Shown: piece by piece, positions 16,985 through 25,434 of the stretch
Layout: every line of letters begins with the position of its first letter
Numbering within the stretch: position 1 is the first letter of the stretch
Assembly: GCA_017519405.1 (NCBI GenBank)
Contig: JAFWSH010000025.1
Span: forward strand, 1 to 47,740
DNA: 47,740 bases
From: Clostridia bacterium
Lineage (GTDB): Bacteria; Bacillota; Clostridia; Christensenellales; Aristaeellaceae
Direction: 5' to 3'
Notes under the pieces: model-generated
Database searches by the model: none
Told to the model about the DNA's origin: nothing
What the model saw: the letters and a program-made list of their open reading frames with translations, nothing else
Made by a program: the position numbers and the translations under genes

Positions 16985-18184
16985 TCAGCGTCCCACAGTG
17001 ATATTGATCTCCGTCAGCGTGTACATCTCGAAGAGGGCCATCAGCATCACTTCCCGGCCGTCATCCAGCGTCAGGCCGTAGCGCAGGGTGACGGAGGCAT
17101 CCTCCCCATAGTCCGCGTCTCCCCAGCTGCCCTGTCCCACGGTGCCGTAGAGCACCTCATACAGGCCGTCCAGTTCCCCCTCGCCGAAGCGGAAGCGCTG
17201 CATGGCCATGTTCAGGCTGTCTCCCACCCGCAGTGCCCGGGGGCCCTCCAGGTTCTGCCCGTCGATGGTCAGCACCGTCAGGCGGTAGGTCTCCTCCATG
17301 GGGTCCTTCATAAAGACCAGGGTGCAGCCGTCGAAGCTCATCACCCGCATCCGGGCGCCGCTGTCGTCAGACATCTCATCGTCGGCCTCAGGCTCCCCCA
17401 GGGCGGCCTCCGCGTCCTCCGGCGTGCAGGTCCTGACATCCACGCCCAGGAAGGACAGGTCCTCCTCGCCGAACATCGGGTTGTCCGTGCCCACGCGGGA
17501 GGAGGGCACCATGGCATAGGCACCGGCATTCTGCAGCGGCAGCAGCTCCTGCTTCTCCGCCTCCAGCGCCGCCTCGTCCGCCGTGGCATCCAGACCGAAC
17601 ACCCGGATGGCCACCAGGGAGTTGTCCTGCAGGGTGCACACCAGGCCGCCGTCGGTGTACAGGCCGTCCTCCCGCTGCTCATGGGCGGTGTACTGCACCG
17701 TCTCCAGCCACTGGCCGTCCCGCAGCACCCGGCCCCACCACATCCCCTCCGGAAGGCTGTCGCTCAGGTAGAGCAGGGCGCTCTCCCGGGTGCCGGCCAG
17801 GGTCTCGTTCTCGGTGTAGAAGGCCTTCAGCAGTTCCTCTGCGCTCATGAGCGTGTTGATGCCCCGGGGGCCTTCCACTTCCTCCCCCAGCACCACCGCG
17901 CCCCGCAGCACGGCGTCATCCGTCAGCTCCGGGCTGTCAAAATACAGCGTCCCGAAATCATAGACATACGCGTAGCCGTCCTCCGACAGCGCCGCCTCGT
18001 CGTGGGGATCGTTCAGGGGCTTCGCGGCCCTGCCCTGCATCTCCAGGCTCCGGGCCCAGGCCACCACCTCGGCCCAGGTCAGGGGATCCGCCCCGTTGTC
18101 GGCGCCCATGGCCGGGATCACCCACGCGCAAAGCAGCAGCGCACTCAGCAGAAGGCAGATAAACTTTCTCGCCTGATGAATCAT
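16985..18184 (-). CDS. Secreted protein of unknown function, partner of the repeat protein
   Basis: I do not recognise this 399-residue protein. It has a signal peptide (MIHQARKFICLLLSALLLCAW, likely cut near AMGADN) and an acidic mature part with a DGGLVCTLQDNSLVAIRVFG stretch and a C-terminal half in which LRVGDSLNMAMQRFRFGEGEL and YGLTLDDGREVMLMALF suggest a repeated beta-rich fold. It is probably exported and may act beside the extracellular repeats of the downstream protein. I chose the ATG at 18184, 8 nt after AGGGG, which gives a normal signal peptide; an ATG eight codons earlier lacks a site. It heads the operon with the 14070-16970 gene, 14 bp apart. Confidence 0.8.
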   Translation of the reverse strand: MIHQARKFICLLLSALLLCAWVIPAMGADNGADPLTWAEVVAWARSLEMQGRAAKPLNDPHDEAALSEDGYAYVYDFGTLYFDSPELTDDAVLRGAVVLGEEVEGPRGINTLMSAEELLKAFYTENETLAGTRESALLYLSDSLPEGMWWGRVLRDGQWLETVQYTAHEQREDGLYTDGGLVCTLQDNSLVAIRVFGLDATADEAALEAEKQELLPLQNAGAYAMVPSSRVGTDNPMFGEEDLSFLGVDVRTCTPEDAEAALGEPEADDEMSDDSGARMRVMSFDGCTLVFMKDPMEETYRLTVLTIDGQNLEGPRALRVGDSLNMAMQRFRFGEGELDGLYEVLYGTVGQGSWGDADYGEDASVTLRYGLTLDDGREVMLMALFEMYTLTEINITVGR

Positions 18185-18240
18185 GACGTTTTCCCCTTTT
18201 CGTGTCACAAATCGTTGGTGGGCAAAGCTACACCGCTTGA

Positions 18241-18269
18241 ATTATACCCCAAAACCCCGGTACCCACAA
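18241..18269 (-). promoter_or_regulatory. Promoter of the secreted-protein / repeat-protein operon
   Basis: TATAAT (18241-18246) lies 17 bp from a weak -35 TTGTGG (18264-18269) on the minus strand. Confidence 0.6.
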
Positions 18270-18391
18270 GGGGGCGGCGGAGAAATATTTGCAAACAGAT
18301 GAATATTTTATGTAGAATCGTAACATTTCCGCGTCACACCTTCGCACCGGCCGGCCCTGACGCCCGACCGCGGACCCGGCTCCGCCGCGGG

Positions 18392-18420
18392 TTGACGGAA
18401 ATCCCCGGAACCGTTATAAT
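18392..18420 (+). promoter_or_regulatory. Promoter of the aroK operon
   Basis: TTGACG (18392-18397) and TATAAT (18415-18420) are 17 bp apart, about 20 nt upstream of the aroK ribosome site. It is divergent from the promoter at 18241-18269. Confidence 0.88.
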
Positions 18421-18447
18421 AACAGAAAAGGACAGGAGGACGGGGAC

Positions 18448-18960
18448 ATGCTTGAGCGGCACATCTTCATCATCGGCATGCCCGGCAGCGGGAAGAGCAC
18501 GCTGGGCCGGAAGGTTTCCGGCAATCTGAAGCTGCGCTACGTGGACATGGACCGCCGCATCCAGGAGATCCTGGGGGGCTCCATGCCGGAGATCTTCGCG
18601 CGCTATGGGGAGGAGGCCTTCCGGGTGGCGGAGACCAACCTGCTCATCGCCCTGACCCGGGAGGAACCCATGGTGGTGTCCACCGGCGGCGGCACCGTCA
18701 TGAACCCCTGGAACCGGGAGATCATGCGGAATTTCGGGCTGATCCTGCTGGTGGACCGGCCCATCGAGCAGATTCTGGGGGACATCAAGCTGGACCGGCG
18801 GCCCAACTTCGCCGAGAAGGCGGAGGTGGAGCGGGTGTACCACGAGCGCATCCCCACCTACCGGGCCTCGGCGGATCTGGTTCTGGACAACAGCCGGGGA
18901 TACTACGCCGGTGTGGCGGCCATGGAGCGCCTGCTCCGGAGCCGCTTCCGGCTGAACTGA
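18448..18960 (+). CDS. aroK: Shikimate kinase
   Basis: This 170-residue cytoplasmic kinase phosphorylates shikimate at the 3-hydroxyl, the fifth step of chorismate synthesis. It has Walker A GMPGSGKST (10-18), the shikimate-binding acidic pair in VDMD (D33, D35), the STGGGTV loop near 78-84 and the lid arginines in DRRPNF. The length is typical. GGAGG lies 8 nt before the ATG. It heads a plus-strand cluster with rsmG 10 bp downstream, and no other aromatic-pathway genes are here. It could in principle be a shikimate-kinase-like paralogue, but the main substrate residues are present. Confidence 0.92.
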   Translation: MLERHIFIIGMPGSGKSTLGRKVSGNLKLRYVDMDRRIQEILGGSMPEIFARYGEEAFRVAETNLLIALTREEPMVVSTGGGTVMNPWNREIMRNFGLILLVDRPIEQILGDIKLDRRPNFAEKAEVERVYHERIPTYRASADLVLDNSRGYYAGVAAMERLLRSRFRLN

Positions 18961-18970
18961 GGGACAGGGA

Positions 18971-19702
18971 ATGAACGCGGAACAGATCGCGGGGCAGCTG
19001 GCAGCCTGCGGGCTCCCCTGTGACGGGGCCCTGGCCGGGCGGCTGGCGGTCTACGGGGAGATGCTCCTGGACTGGAACACCCGCATGGACCTCACCGCCG
19101 TCACGGAGGAGGACGGGATCATCCTCCGGCATTTTGCCGACAGCCTCAGCGCGCTGGCTGTTCCCGGCCTCGTGCCCGCTGCGGGCCGCCTGATTGACGT
19201 GGGCACCGGCGCGGGCTTCCCGGGGATGGTGCTGGCCCTGGCCTGTCCGCAGCTGCAGGTGACCCTCCTGGACGCCCTGCAGAAGCGGCTGAACTTCCTG
19301 GCAGCGGTGGCGGAGAAGACCGGCGCTGCCAACGTGACCCTGGTGCACGCCAGGGCAGAGGACGGCGCCCGGCAGGGGGCGTTGCGGGAGGCTTTTGACG
19401 TGGCGGCAGCCCGGGCCGTGGCACCCCTGAACGTGCTGGCGGAGTATCTGCTGCCCTATGTCCGGGTGGGGGGCGTGGCCCTGTGCTGGAAGGGACCGGC
19501 GCTGGCTCAGGAGCTGGAGGCCGGCAGACGGGCCGCCCATGTGCTGGGGGGCAGGGCGGAGGAACCCGTCCCGGTGCACTTCCCCGGCCTGGACTGGGAA
19601 CACAGCCTGCTGCCCCTGCGCAAGCTGCAGCCCACCCCGAAGGCCTACCCCCGGAAGGCCGGCACCCCGGCCCGGGATCCCCTGGGGCAGCCACGCGCCT
19701 GA
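18971..19702 (+). CDS. rsmG: 16S rRNA (guanine-527-N7)-methyltransferase RsmG
   Basis: This 243-residue enzyme places the N7-methyl group on G527 of 16S rRNA, a position linked to streptomycin response. The family blocks are clear: WNTRMDLTAVTEEDGIILRH, the SAM-binding motif LIDVGTGAGFPGMVLAL, and the C-terminal YPRKAGTPARDPL signature. The length is normal. It starts 10 bp after aroK and is likely co-transcribed from the 18392 promoter. In many Clostridia it sits next to mnmG or parAB, so this placement after a shikimate kinase gene is less common. Confidence 0.95.
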   Translation: MNAEQIAGQLAACGLPCDGALAGRLAVYGEMLLDWNTRMDLTAVTEEDGIILRHFADSLSALAVPGLVPAAGRLIDVGTGAGFPGMVLALACPQLQVTLLDALQKRLNFLAAVAEKTGAANVTLVHARAEDGARQGALREAFDVAAARAVAPLNVLAEYLLPYVRVGGVALCWKGPALAQELEAGRRAAHVLGGRAEEPVPVHFPGLDWEHSLLPLRKLQPTPKAYPRKAGTPARDPLGQPRA

Positions 19703-19778
19703 CCCCCGCAGGCGCGCCCATGCTGCCCGTCTTCATCGGGAAGAAACGCGCAATGCAAGCCGGAATGAGGAAGCCGCC

Positions 19779-20270
19779 ATGATCCGCATCAGGCCCTACA
19801 AGGATTCGGACGAAGCCCGGGTGCTCTCCTGGTGCCGGGACGAGGAGACCTTCTACCGCTGGACCGCCGGCGTTCTGGGGGCGCCGCCCCTGACCCCGGC
19901 CCGGTTCCGGAAGACCGGGGAACTCATGCGGTTCACCGCCCTTATGGAGAGAGAGCCGGTGGGCTTTTTTACCCTCCGGAACCCGGACGAATCCCCGGAT
20001 CATCTGCGGATCGGTTTTGTGATCGTGGATCCGGCCCGGCGCAGGCAGGGGATCGGGACGGCCATGCTCCGGCAGGCGCTGGTGTACGCCTTCCGGGTTT
20101 ACGGCGCGGAGAAGGTCAGCCTCGGCGTGCTGGAGGACAACCTCCCGGCGTATGCATGCTACCGCGCCGTGGGGTTCCGGGAGACAGGCATCCGGGAGAC
20201 CTACCCCATCTGCGGGGTGGCGCATGTGGCGGCAGAGCTGGAGATCACGGAGCAGGAGGCACGGCCATGA
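19779..20270 (+). CDS. GNAT family N-acetyltransferase
   Basis: This 163-residue protein is a predicted acetyl-CoA-dependent acetyltransferase. The N-terminus MIRIRPYKDSDEARVLSWC is typical. Motif A reads GFVIVDPARRRQGIGTAML, with the RRQGIG pyrophosphate loop, and motif B ends with NLPAYACYRAVGFRETG. The substrate is unknown. The frame is open upstream, but the ATG at 19779 gives the family start and follows AGGAAG. Its stop overlaps the Nudix start (ATGA), which implies translational coupling. It lies 76 bp after rsmG. Confidence 0.9.
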   Translation: MIRIRPYKDSDEARVLSWCRDEETFYRWTAGVLGAPPLTPARFRKTGELMRFTALMEREPVGFFTLRNPDESPDHLRIGFVIVDPARRRQGIGTAMLRQALVYAFRVYGAEKVSLGVLEDNLPAYACYRAVGFRETGIRETYPICGVAHVAAELEITEQEARP

Positions 20271-20722
20271 CCGGATACATCATGGAACTGCGGAAGCTGG
20301 TGGGCCACCGGACCCTCATCCAGTGCGCCGCCAGCATTATCTGTGTGGACGAGCAAGGCCGCCTGCTGCTGGGGAGGCGCACGGACAACCACCTGTGGGG
20401 CTACGCCGGCGGCTCGGTGGAGATCGACGAGCCCGTGGAGGACTGCGCCCGGCGGGAGTTCAAGGAGGAGACGGGGCTGACGGCGGAGGAGCTGACCTTC
20501 TTCTGCGTCAACTCCGGCCCGGAGACCCACTACGTCTATCCCAACGGGGACGAGGTGTCCAACGTGGAGATCATCTACCTCTGCCGGCATTTCCACGGCG
20601 AAGTGCGGCCCCAGGCCTCGGAGATCGAGGAGCTGCGCTGGTTTTCCCCGGATGAGATCAGTCTGGATCTCATCTCGCCGCCCATCCGCCCGGTGTTCAA
20701 AAAGTATCTTGCCTCCGTCTGA
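20267..20722 (+). CDS. Nudix hydrolase
   Basis: This 151-residue enzyme hydrolyses a nucleoside diphosphate linked to another group; the exact substrate is unknown. The Nudix box GX5EX7REUXEEXGU is complete at residues 49-71 (G49, E55, R63-E64, E67-E68, G70). The start overlaps the stop of the GNAT gene by ATGA and is preceded by AGGAGG. No further domain is present. Housecleaning of damaged nucleotides or repair of a cofactor are the usual roles of such small members. Confidence 0.93.
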   Translation: MTGYIMELRKLVGHRTLIQCAASIICVDEQGRLLLGRRTDNHLWGYAGGSVEIDEPVEDCARREFKEETGLTAEELTFFCVNSGPETHYVYPNGDEVSNVEIIYLCRHFHGEVRPQASEIEELRWFSPDEISLDLISPPIRPVFKKYLASV

Positions 20723-20815
20723 CCGCAAAAAAACACGAAATATACAAGGGTTTCCGCCCGCTTCATCGAATTGTGGAACGGAATTCTGATTCTATACCCG
20801 CCGAGGAGGTAGACC

Positions 20816-22204
20816 ATGCCCAACATGCGCCTGACCAAGAACCCCATGCCCTCCCAGGATCCAGAGACCCGGAGCCATAATTTCGGGGAGGTGGCCCTGG
20901 GTTACACGGAGGAGATGGCCCTGGACGAGGCCCAGCGGTGCCTGAACTGCAAGCAGAAGTTCTGCGTGGCCGGCTGCCCGGTGCGCATCGATATTCCTGC
21001 TTTCATCCACAAGGTGACGGAGGGCGACTATGAGGGCGCCTACCAGGTCATCAGCCTCTCCTCCTCCCTGCCGGCGGTCTGCGGCCGGGTCTGCCCCCAG
21101 GAGAGCCAGTGCGAGGGCCAGTGCATCCGGGGCAAGAAGGGCGAGCCGGTGGGCATCGGCCGGCTGGAGCGCTTTGTGGCGGACTGGCATAACGCCCACG
21201 CCGCCGGGGAGGTCAGGAAGCCTGAGCCCAACGGCCACCGGGTGGCCGTCATCGGCTCCGGCCCCTCCGGCCTCACCTGCGCCGGCGACCTGGCCAAGAA
21301 GGGCTACGACGTCACCATCTTCGAGGCCCTGCACTTGGCCGGCGGCGTGCTGGTCTACGGCATCCCGGAGTTCCGCCTGCCCAAGGCCATCGTGCAGCAG
21401 GAGATCGACGGGCTGAAGGCCCTGGGGGTGAAGGTGGAGACCAACGTGGTCATCGGCCGCACCCTCACCATCGACGAGCTGATGCAGGAGCAGGGCTTCG
21501 AGGCCGTGTTCATCGGCTCCGGCGCCGGCCTGCCCAAGTTTATGAACATCCCGGGCGAGAACCTGAAGGGCGTCTACTCCGCCAACGAGTTCCTCACCCG
21601 CATCAACCTGATGAAGGCCTACCGCCCCGACGCCCACACCCCCATCCAGCACGGCCGTCAGGTGGCCGTGGTGGGCGGCGGCAATGTGGCCATGGACGCC
21701 GCCCGCTGCGCCCGCCGGCTGGGGGCGGAGGTGACCATCGTCTACCGCCGCACCGAGGCCGAGCTCCCCGCCCGTCGGGAGGAGGTGGAGCACGCCATGG
21801 AGGAGGGCATCCGCTTCTGCTTCCTCACCAACCCCGTGGCCATCGAGGGGGACGACCAGGGCTGGGTGAAGGGGATCCGGGTGCAGCACATGGCCTTGGG
21901 TGAACCGGACGCCTCCGGCCGCCGCCGTCCCGTGCCCGTGGAGGGCAGCGAGGAGGACCTGGCGGTGGACTGCGTCATCATGGCCCTGGGCACCAGCCCC
22001 AACCCGCTGATCAAGTCCACCACGGAGGGCCTGGAGACCCAGAAGTGGGGCGGCATTGTGGTGCAGGAGGACACGGGAGCCACCAGCCGGGAGGGCGTCT
22101 ACGCCGGCGGCGACGCGGTGACCGGCGCCGCCACGGTGATCCTGGCCATGGGCGCGGGCAAGACCGCCGCCGCCGCCATCCACCGCCGGCTGATGGGCGA
22201 CTGA
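20816..22204 (+). CDS. gltA: NADPH-dependent glutamate synthase small subunit-like oxidoreductase (GltA/GltD family)
   Basis: This 462-residue flavoprotein resembles the GltD/GltA family that passes NADPH electrons through FAD and Fe-S centres. Two cysteine clusters near the N-terminus (CLNCKQKFCVAGCPV and CGRVCPQESQCEGQC) bind Fe-S. Two nucleotide-binding motifs follow, VAVIGSGPSGLTCAGDLAKK for FAD and VAVVGGGNVAMDAARCARR for NAD(P)H. It ends with a C-terminal GDAVTGAATVILAMGAGK FAD motif. GAGGAGG precedes the ATG. It has its own terminator and no glutamate synthase large subunit or NfnA beside it, so it may instead act as an NADH-ferredoxin-NADP oxidoreductase (Nfn) or sulfide dehydrogenase subunit. 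The family is certain; the partner is not. Confidence 0.9.
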   Translation: MPNMRLTKNPMPSQDPETRSHNFGEVALGYTEEMALDEAQRCLNCKQKFCVAGCPVRIDIPAFIHKVTEGDYEGAYQVISLSSSLPAVCGRVCPQESQCEGQCIRGKKGEPVGIGRLERFVADWHNAHAAGEVRKPEPNGHRVAVIGSGPSGLTCAGDLAKKGYDVTIFEALHLAGGVLVYGIPEFRLPKAIVQQEIDGLKALGVKVETNVVIGRTLTIDELMQEQGFEAVFIGSGAGLPKFMNIPGENLKGVYSANEFLTRINLMKAYRPDAHTPIQHGRQVAVVGGGNVAMDAARCARRLGAEVTIVYRRTEAELPARREEVEHAMEEGIRFCFLTNPVAIEGDDQGWVKGIRVQHMALGEPDASGRRRPVPVEGSEEDLAVDCVIMALGTSPNPLIKSTTEGLETQKWGGIVVQEDTGATSREGVYAGGDAVTGAATVILAMGAGKTAAAAIHRRLMGD

Positions 22205-22222
22205 CCCGCTGCGCAGCAGCAT

Positions 22223-22249
22223 AAGCTCCGGGAGACCGGAGCTTTTTTC
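22223..22249 (+). terminator. Intrinsic terminator after gltA
   Basis: AAGCTCCGG pairs with CCGGAGCTT across GAGA and is followed by six T residues. Confidence 0.93.
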
Positions 22250-22310
22250 TGTAAACCGGAAGAAAGCCACGGACTGCTTCGTTCTATGGTTGACAAAGGA
22301 GGGGACAGCC

Positions 22311-23183
22311 ATGAGGAAACTGTTGGCATTGCTGATGGCCGCCGTGCTGCTGCCATTGGCGGCGGCCGGCGACAGCGGCTGGGTGACCCAGGAGCGTTCC
22401 GTGCTGGTGCAGCCCGGGGCCTTCGGCAGCTGCCGGGCCCATCCGGGGGCCATGATCCGCCTGGTCTACAACGACGCCTGGCAGGCTGTGGACGAGGGCG
22501 GGCATATGTTCTTCACCGAGTGCAAGGGGTACTGCGCCGACTGCGGCACGGTGGTCTGCCAGGACGTGGTCCCTGCCGTCTACGAGTCCCATGCGCTGGA
22601 GGGCGGGCAGTGCGTCTGCGGTTACAGCCGGTCCATCTGGGCGCCGGGTGTGCCCGATGACAGCCGGGCAGACGACGTCTGGGATCCGGATCCCGCCCGG
22701 GAGCGCTGCTTCAGCTTCAGCACCGGCGTCTTTGACTTCGGCGAGGTGCTGAACAAGCCCGTCTACTCCGGGCCCGGCACCGGGTATCTCCGGGGCGCCG
22801 ACGGCAAGTCCCAGTTCATCAGCCGGAACTTCTCCTACGGCGGTCTGGAGGGGGACTGGATGCTGGTGCGCTGCAGCGTGAAAACCGGCACCCGCTATGG
22901 CTACATCAACGTCCGGGAATACCGGGATCAGCTCCAGGGCATTCCCCGCCTGGATTTCGCCTGGCTGGGGGCGGACATCACCCGGGACACCGCGCTGTGG
23001 GACAGCATGATGCAGGCCACCATGGGTCCACTGGGTTACCTCCGCCAGGGCACCCGGGTCACCTATCTGAGCACCTTTGTGGGGAAAGAGATGACCCTGG
23101 CCTACGTGGAGGCCACCGTCAACGGCAAAAAAGCCCGGGGCTTTGTGGATCCCGCCTGCATCCTGCTGGAGGGCGGATGGTAA
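22311..23183 (+). CDS. Secreted protein with SH3-like C-terminal region
   Basis: This 290-residue protein has a signal peptide (MRKLLALLMAAVLLPLAAAG). The first mature part contains paired cysteines (ECKGYCADCGTVVCQD and GGQCVCGYS), perhaps a small metal-binding or disulfide-rich module. The second part has KPVYSGPGTGYLRGADGK and GLEGDWMLVRCSVKTGTRYGYI, which resembles a bacterial SH3 domain with its usual P-V-Y-x-G-P-G-x-x-Y start. SH3b domains bind cell-wall peptides, so a wall-associated role is plausible. I chose the ATG at 22311, which follows AAAGGAGG by about 9 nt. It is monocistronic between two terminators. Confidence 0.75.
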   Translation: MRKLLALLMAAVLLPLAAAGDSGWVTQERSVLVQPGAFGSCRAHPGAMIRLVYNDAWQAVDEGGHMFFTECKGYCADCGTVVCQDVVPAVYESHALEGGQCVCGYSRSIWAPGVPDDSRADDVWDPDPARERCFSFSTGVFDFGEVLNKPVYSGPGTGYLRGADGKSQFISRNFSYGGLEGDWMLVRCSVKTGTRYGYINVREYRDQLQGIPRLDFAWLGADITRDTALWDSMMQATMGPLGYLRQGTRVTYLSTFVGKEMTLAYVEATVNGKKARGFVDPACILLEGGW

Positions 23184-23197
23184 GCCCGGACATAGAG

Positions 23198-23237
23198 AAA
23201 ACAGACAGGCGGCCTCTCCGGCTTCCTGTCTGTTTTG
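23198..23237. terminator. Bidirectional terminator between the SH3-like gene and yajC
   Basis: AAAACAGACAGG (23198-23209) pairs with CCTGTCTGTTTT (23225-23236), giving T-runs on both strands for two convergent genes. Confidence 0.88.
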
Positions 23238-23250
23238 CTGTGCTGCGGCG

Positions 23251-23676
23251 TCAGTTCAGCTCCACCGCATCATTCTCGATGGTGACTTCCTCCACAGAGC
23301 GGATGGCCCAGCGTGCCACCACCATGGTCATGTCCTGATTGCCCACCGCCAGGGTGACGGTGTCGTCCTTGATCTGCTTGATGGCGCCGTAGATACCGCC
23401 AATGGTGCAGATCCGGTCGCCCACCTTCAGGTTGTCCAGCATCTCCTTGACCTGCTTGTCCTTTTTGCGCTGCGGGCGGATCAGCAGGAAGTAGAAGATG
23501 ATCAGCAGGGCCGCCATGGGGAGGAACATGCTGAGCAGTGACGCCCACAGATTCGGCTGCTCCAGGGTCGGGTCTCCCGCAGCCTGCGCTGCAGTCTGTG
23601 CGGTCGTCGCCGCTGCGGTGCCGGCCTCGTCAGCCCACGCGGTGGCAATACCGGCCAGGTTGTACCAAAAATCCAT
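23251..23676 (-). CDS. yajC: Preprotein translocase accessory subunit YajC
   Basis: This 141-residue single-pass membrane protein is an accessory of the SecDF-YajC complex that aids protein export. The diagnostic part is the helix at about 46-66 followed by FYFLLIRPQRKKDKQVKEML, then the SH3-like VGDRICTIGGIYG. The N-terminal 40 residues are Ala/Thr-rich and longer than usual. I chose the ATG at 23676, 8 nt after AGGAG; an ATG six codons earlier lacks a site. secD and secF are not nearby. It has a strong promoter and its own terminator. Confidence 0.95.
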   Translation of the reverse strand: MDFWYNLAGIATAWADEAGTAAATTAQTAAQAAGDPTLEQPNLWASLLSMFLPMAALLIIFYFLLIRPQRKKDKQVKEMLDNLKVGDRICTIGGIYGAIKQIKDDTVTLAVGNQDMTMVVARWAIRSVEEVTIENDAVELN

Positions 23677-23707
23677 TCTGATTGCTCCTTTCAATGGGGT
23701 TCGCCCT

Positions 23708-23736
23708 ATTATAGCAGAGTTTGTCTCTTTTCACAA
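23708..23736 (-). promoter_or_regulatory. Promoter of yajC
   Basis: TTGTGA (23731-23736) and TATAAT (23708-23713) are 17 bp apart on the minus strand. Confidence 0.8.
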
Positions 23737-23766
23737 GGGGCGAAAGGGCCGCGGCCTCCGACCGGG

Positions 23767-25233
23767 TCAGATCTCCTCGTCGGAGACGACGCGGTCAAAC
23801 ATGGTCTCCACCTCCGGGGCGGGTTTCTTATCCGCCAGGGAGACCACCACCGCCGCCAGCAGGCCGCAGAAGAAGCCGGGGATGATCTCATACAGGCCGA
23901 TGCCGCTGAGGAAAACCAGCCACAGGATGTCCACCGCCGCACCGGCCACGATGCCCGCCAGGGCGCCCTTGAAGGTCATCCGCTTCCAGAACAGGCTCAG
24001 CATGATCACCGGGCCAAAGGCCGCGCCGAACACGCCCCAGGCGTTGCTCACCAGGCCCATGATGGTGCCGGCGTCGGGGTTGGTGGCGATGAGCAGGGCG
24101 GCCAGGGCGATGATCAGCACCACCAGGCGGCCGATCCAGAACATCTCGGCATCCTCGGCCTTGCCCTTGCGCAGGATGGGCTTATACACATCGCTGGCGA
24201 AGGCGGAGGCGCTGGCCAGCAGCTGGCTGTCCGCCGTGGACATGGAGGCGGCCAGGATGGCGGAGAGCAGGATGCCGCTGATCACCGGCGGGAAGATCAG
24301 GCGGACCATCTGGATGAAGACGGTCTCCGCCTGGTAGCTGTCCGCCGCCACGATCTTGTCGCCCATCATCCGGCCGATGATGCCGGCAAACACCGCGAAG
24401 CCCAGGATCAGCACGGTCCAGGAGATGCCGATGGCGGCGCTCTTCTTGATGTCCTTGTCGGAGCGCACGGACATGAAGCGGATGATGATGTGGGGCATGC
24501 CGAAGTAGCCCAGGCCCCAGCCCAGGCCGGAGAGCACGTCCTGCCAGGAGGTGAAGAGGTTCCAGTAGCCCTCCTGCACCGGCGCGGCGGCGGCGTCCCC
24601 GGCCTCCACCAGGCCCAGGGCAAAGATGGGCGCCACCAGCAGGGCCCCCAGCATCAGCAGGCCCTGGAAGAAGTCCGTCCAGCACACGGCGGAGAAGCCG
24701 CCCATGAAGGTGTAGGACACGATGACGATGGCCGCGATGTACATGGCCAGGTTGGGGTCCAGGCCGATCACCCGGTTGAAGAGCGTGCCGCAGGCGGAGA
24801 TGGAACTGGCGGCGTAGATGGTGTAGGCCACCAGGAAGATCACCGCGCAGATGGCCTGCATGGCCTTGCTGGAGGAGAGGAAACGGTTGGTCAGGTACTG
24901 GGGGATGGTGATGGAGTCCTTGGCCACGATGGAGAAGCGGCGCAGGCGGCGGGCCTCAAAGATCCAGCTGGCGGCGTAGCCCAGGGCCAGGCCGATGGCG
25001 ATCCAGGTTTGGCCGATGCCGGCGAAGTAGATGGAGCCGGGCAGGCCCATGAGCACCCAGGCGCTCATGTCCGAGGCCCCGGCGGACAGGGCCGACACCC
25101 ACGGGCCCATCTGCCGCCCGCCCAGGAAGTACTCCTTCTCGCTGCCGCTCTCCCGGCTGCGCACAAAGAAGTACACGCCGATGCCCACCGTAAAGACCAG
25201 GTAGACGATGAAGACAATCAGTTCCGTATTCAC
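23767..25233 (-). CDS. putP: Sodium/proline symporter PutP
   Basis: This 488-residue membrane protein of the sodium:solute symporter family imports proline with Na+. It has about 13 predicted helices. Family motifs include EYFLGGRQMGPWVSALSAGASDMSAW near residues 35-60 (the sodium- and proline-binding region) and SAILAASMSTADSQLL in the seventh-eighth helix region. I chose GTG at 25233, which follows AAGGAGG at 11 nt; an ATG 12 codons earlier lacks a ribosome site and overlaps the -10 box. It stands alone under its own promoter with no proline-catabolic genes beside it. Related solutes such as pantothenate are less likely, given the SDMSAW motif. Confidence 0.93.
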   Translation of the reverse strand: MNTELIVFIVYLVFTVGIGVYFFVRSRESGSEKEYFLGGRQMGPWVSALSAGASDMSAWVLMGLPGSIYFAGIGQTWIAIGLALGYAASWIFEARRLRRFSIVAKDSITIPQYLTNRFLSSSKAMQAICAVIFLVAYTIYAASSISACGTLFNRVIGLDPNLAMYIAAIVIVSYTFMGGFSAVCWTDFFQGLLMLGALLVAPIFALGLVEAGDAAAAPVQEGYWNLFTSWQDVLSGLGWGLGYFGMPHIIIRFMSVRSDKDIKKSAAIGISWTVLILGFAVFAGIIGRMMGDKIVAADSYQAETVFIQMVRLIFPPVISGILLSAILAASMSTADSQLLASASAFASDVYKPILRKGKAEDAEMFWIGRLVVLIIALAALLIATNPDAGTIMGLVSNAWGVFGAAFGPVIMLSLFWKRMTFKGALAGIVAGAAVDILWLVFLSGIGLYEIIPGFFCGLLAAVVVSLADKKPAPEVETMFDRVVSDEEI

Positions 25234-25267
25234 GCGAAAACCAGCCTCCTTCGGAAAAATCCTCTTC

Positions 25268-25297
25268 ATTTTAGCGGTTTGGGGCATTTGACGTCAA
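25268..25297 (-). promoter_or_regulatory. Promoter of putP
   Basis: TTGACG (25292-25297) and TAAAAT (25268-25273) are 18 bp apart on the minus strand. Confidence 0.75.
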
Positions 25298-25375
25298 TAT
25301 CGCGGCCCCTCAGATTTTGCATAATTCTTGTTTTTTCTGTGTATAGCATGCATCAGAAAAATAGGGGAAAGGGAC

Positions 25376-25404
25376 TTGACAGCGCCGGGGATGTGCCCTA
25401 TCCT
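25376..25404 (+). promoter_or_regulatory. Promoter of the unknown gene at 25435
   Basis: A consensus TTGACA (25376-25381) lies 17 bp before TATCCT (25399-25404). Confidence 0.75.
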
Positions 25405-25434
25405 GCAGATACATTCTTCCTGCAGGAGGCGCCC

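Noticed and set aside
13959-17081. Long open frame on the plus strand, antisense to the repeat protein
   Set aside because: This is the mirror of a repeat-coding gene with strong domain signals on the minus strand; no start signal is seen.
20723-20815. Riboswitch or regulatory RNA upstream of gltA
   Set aside because: The 93-bp gap shows only a weak TTGTGG/TATACC promoter and no stable fold.
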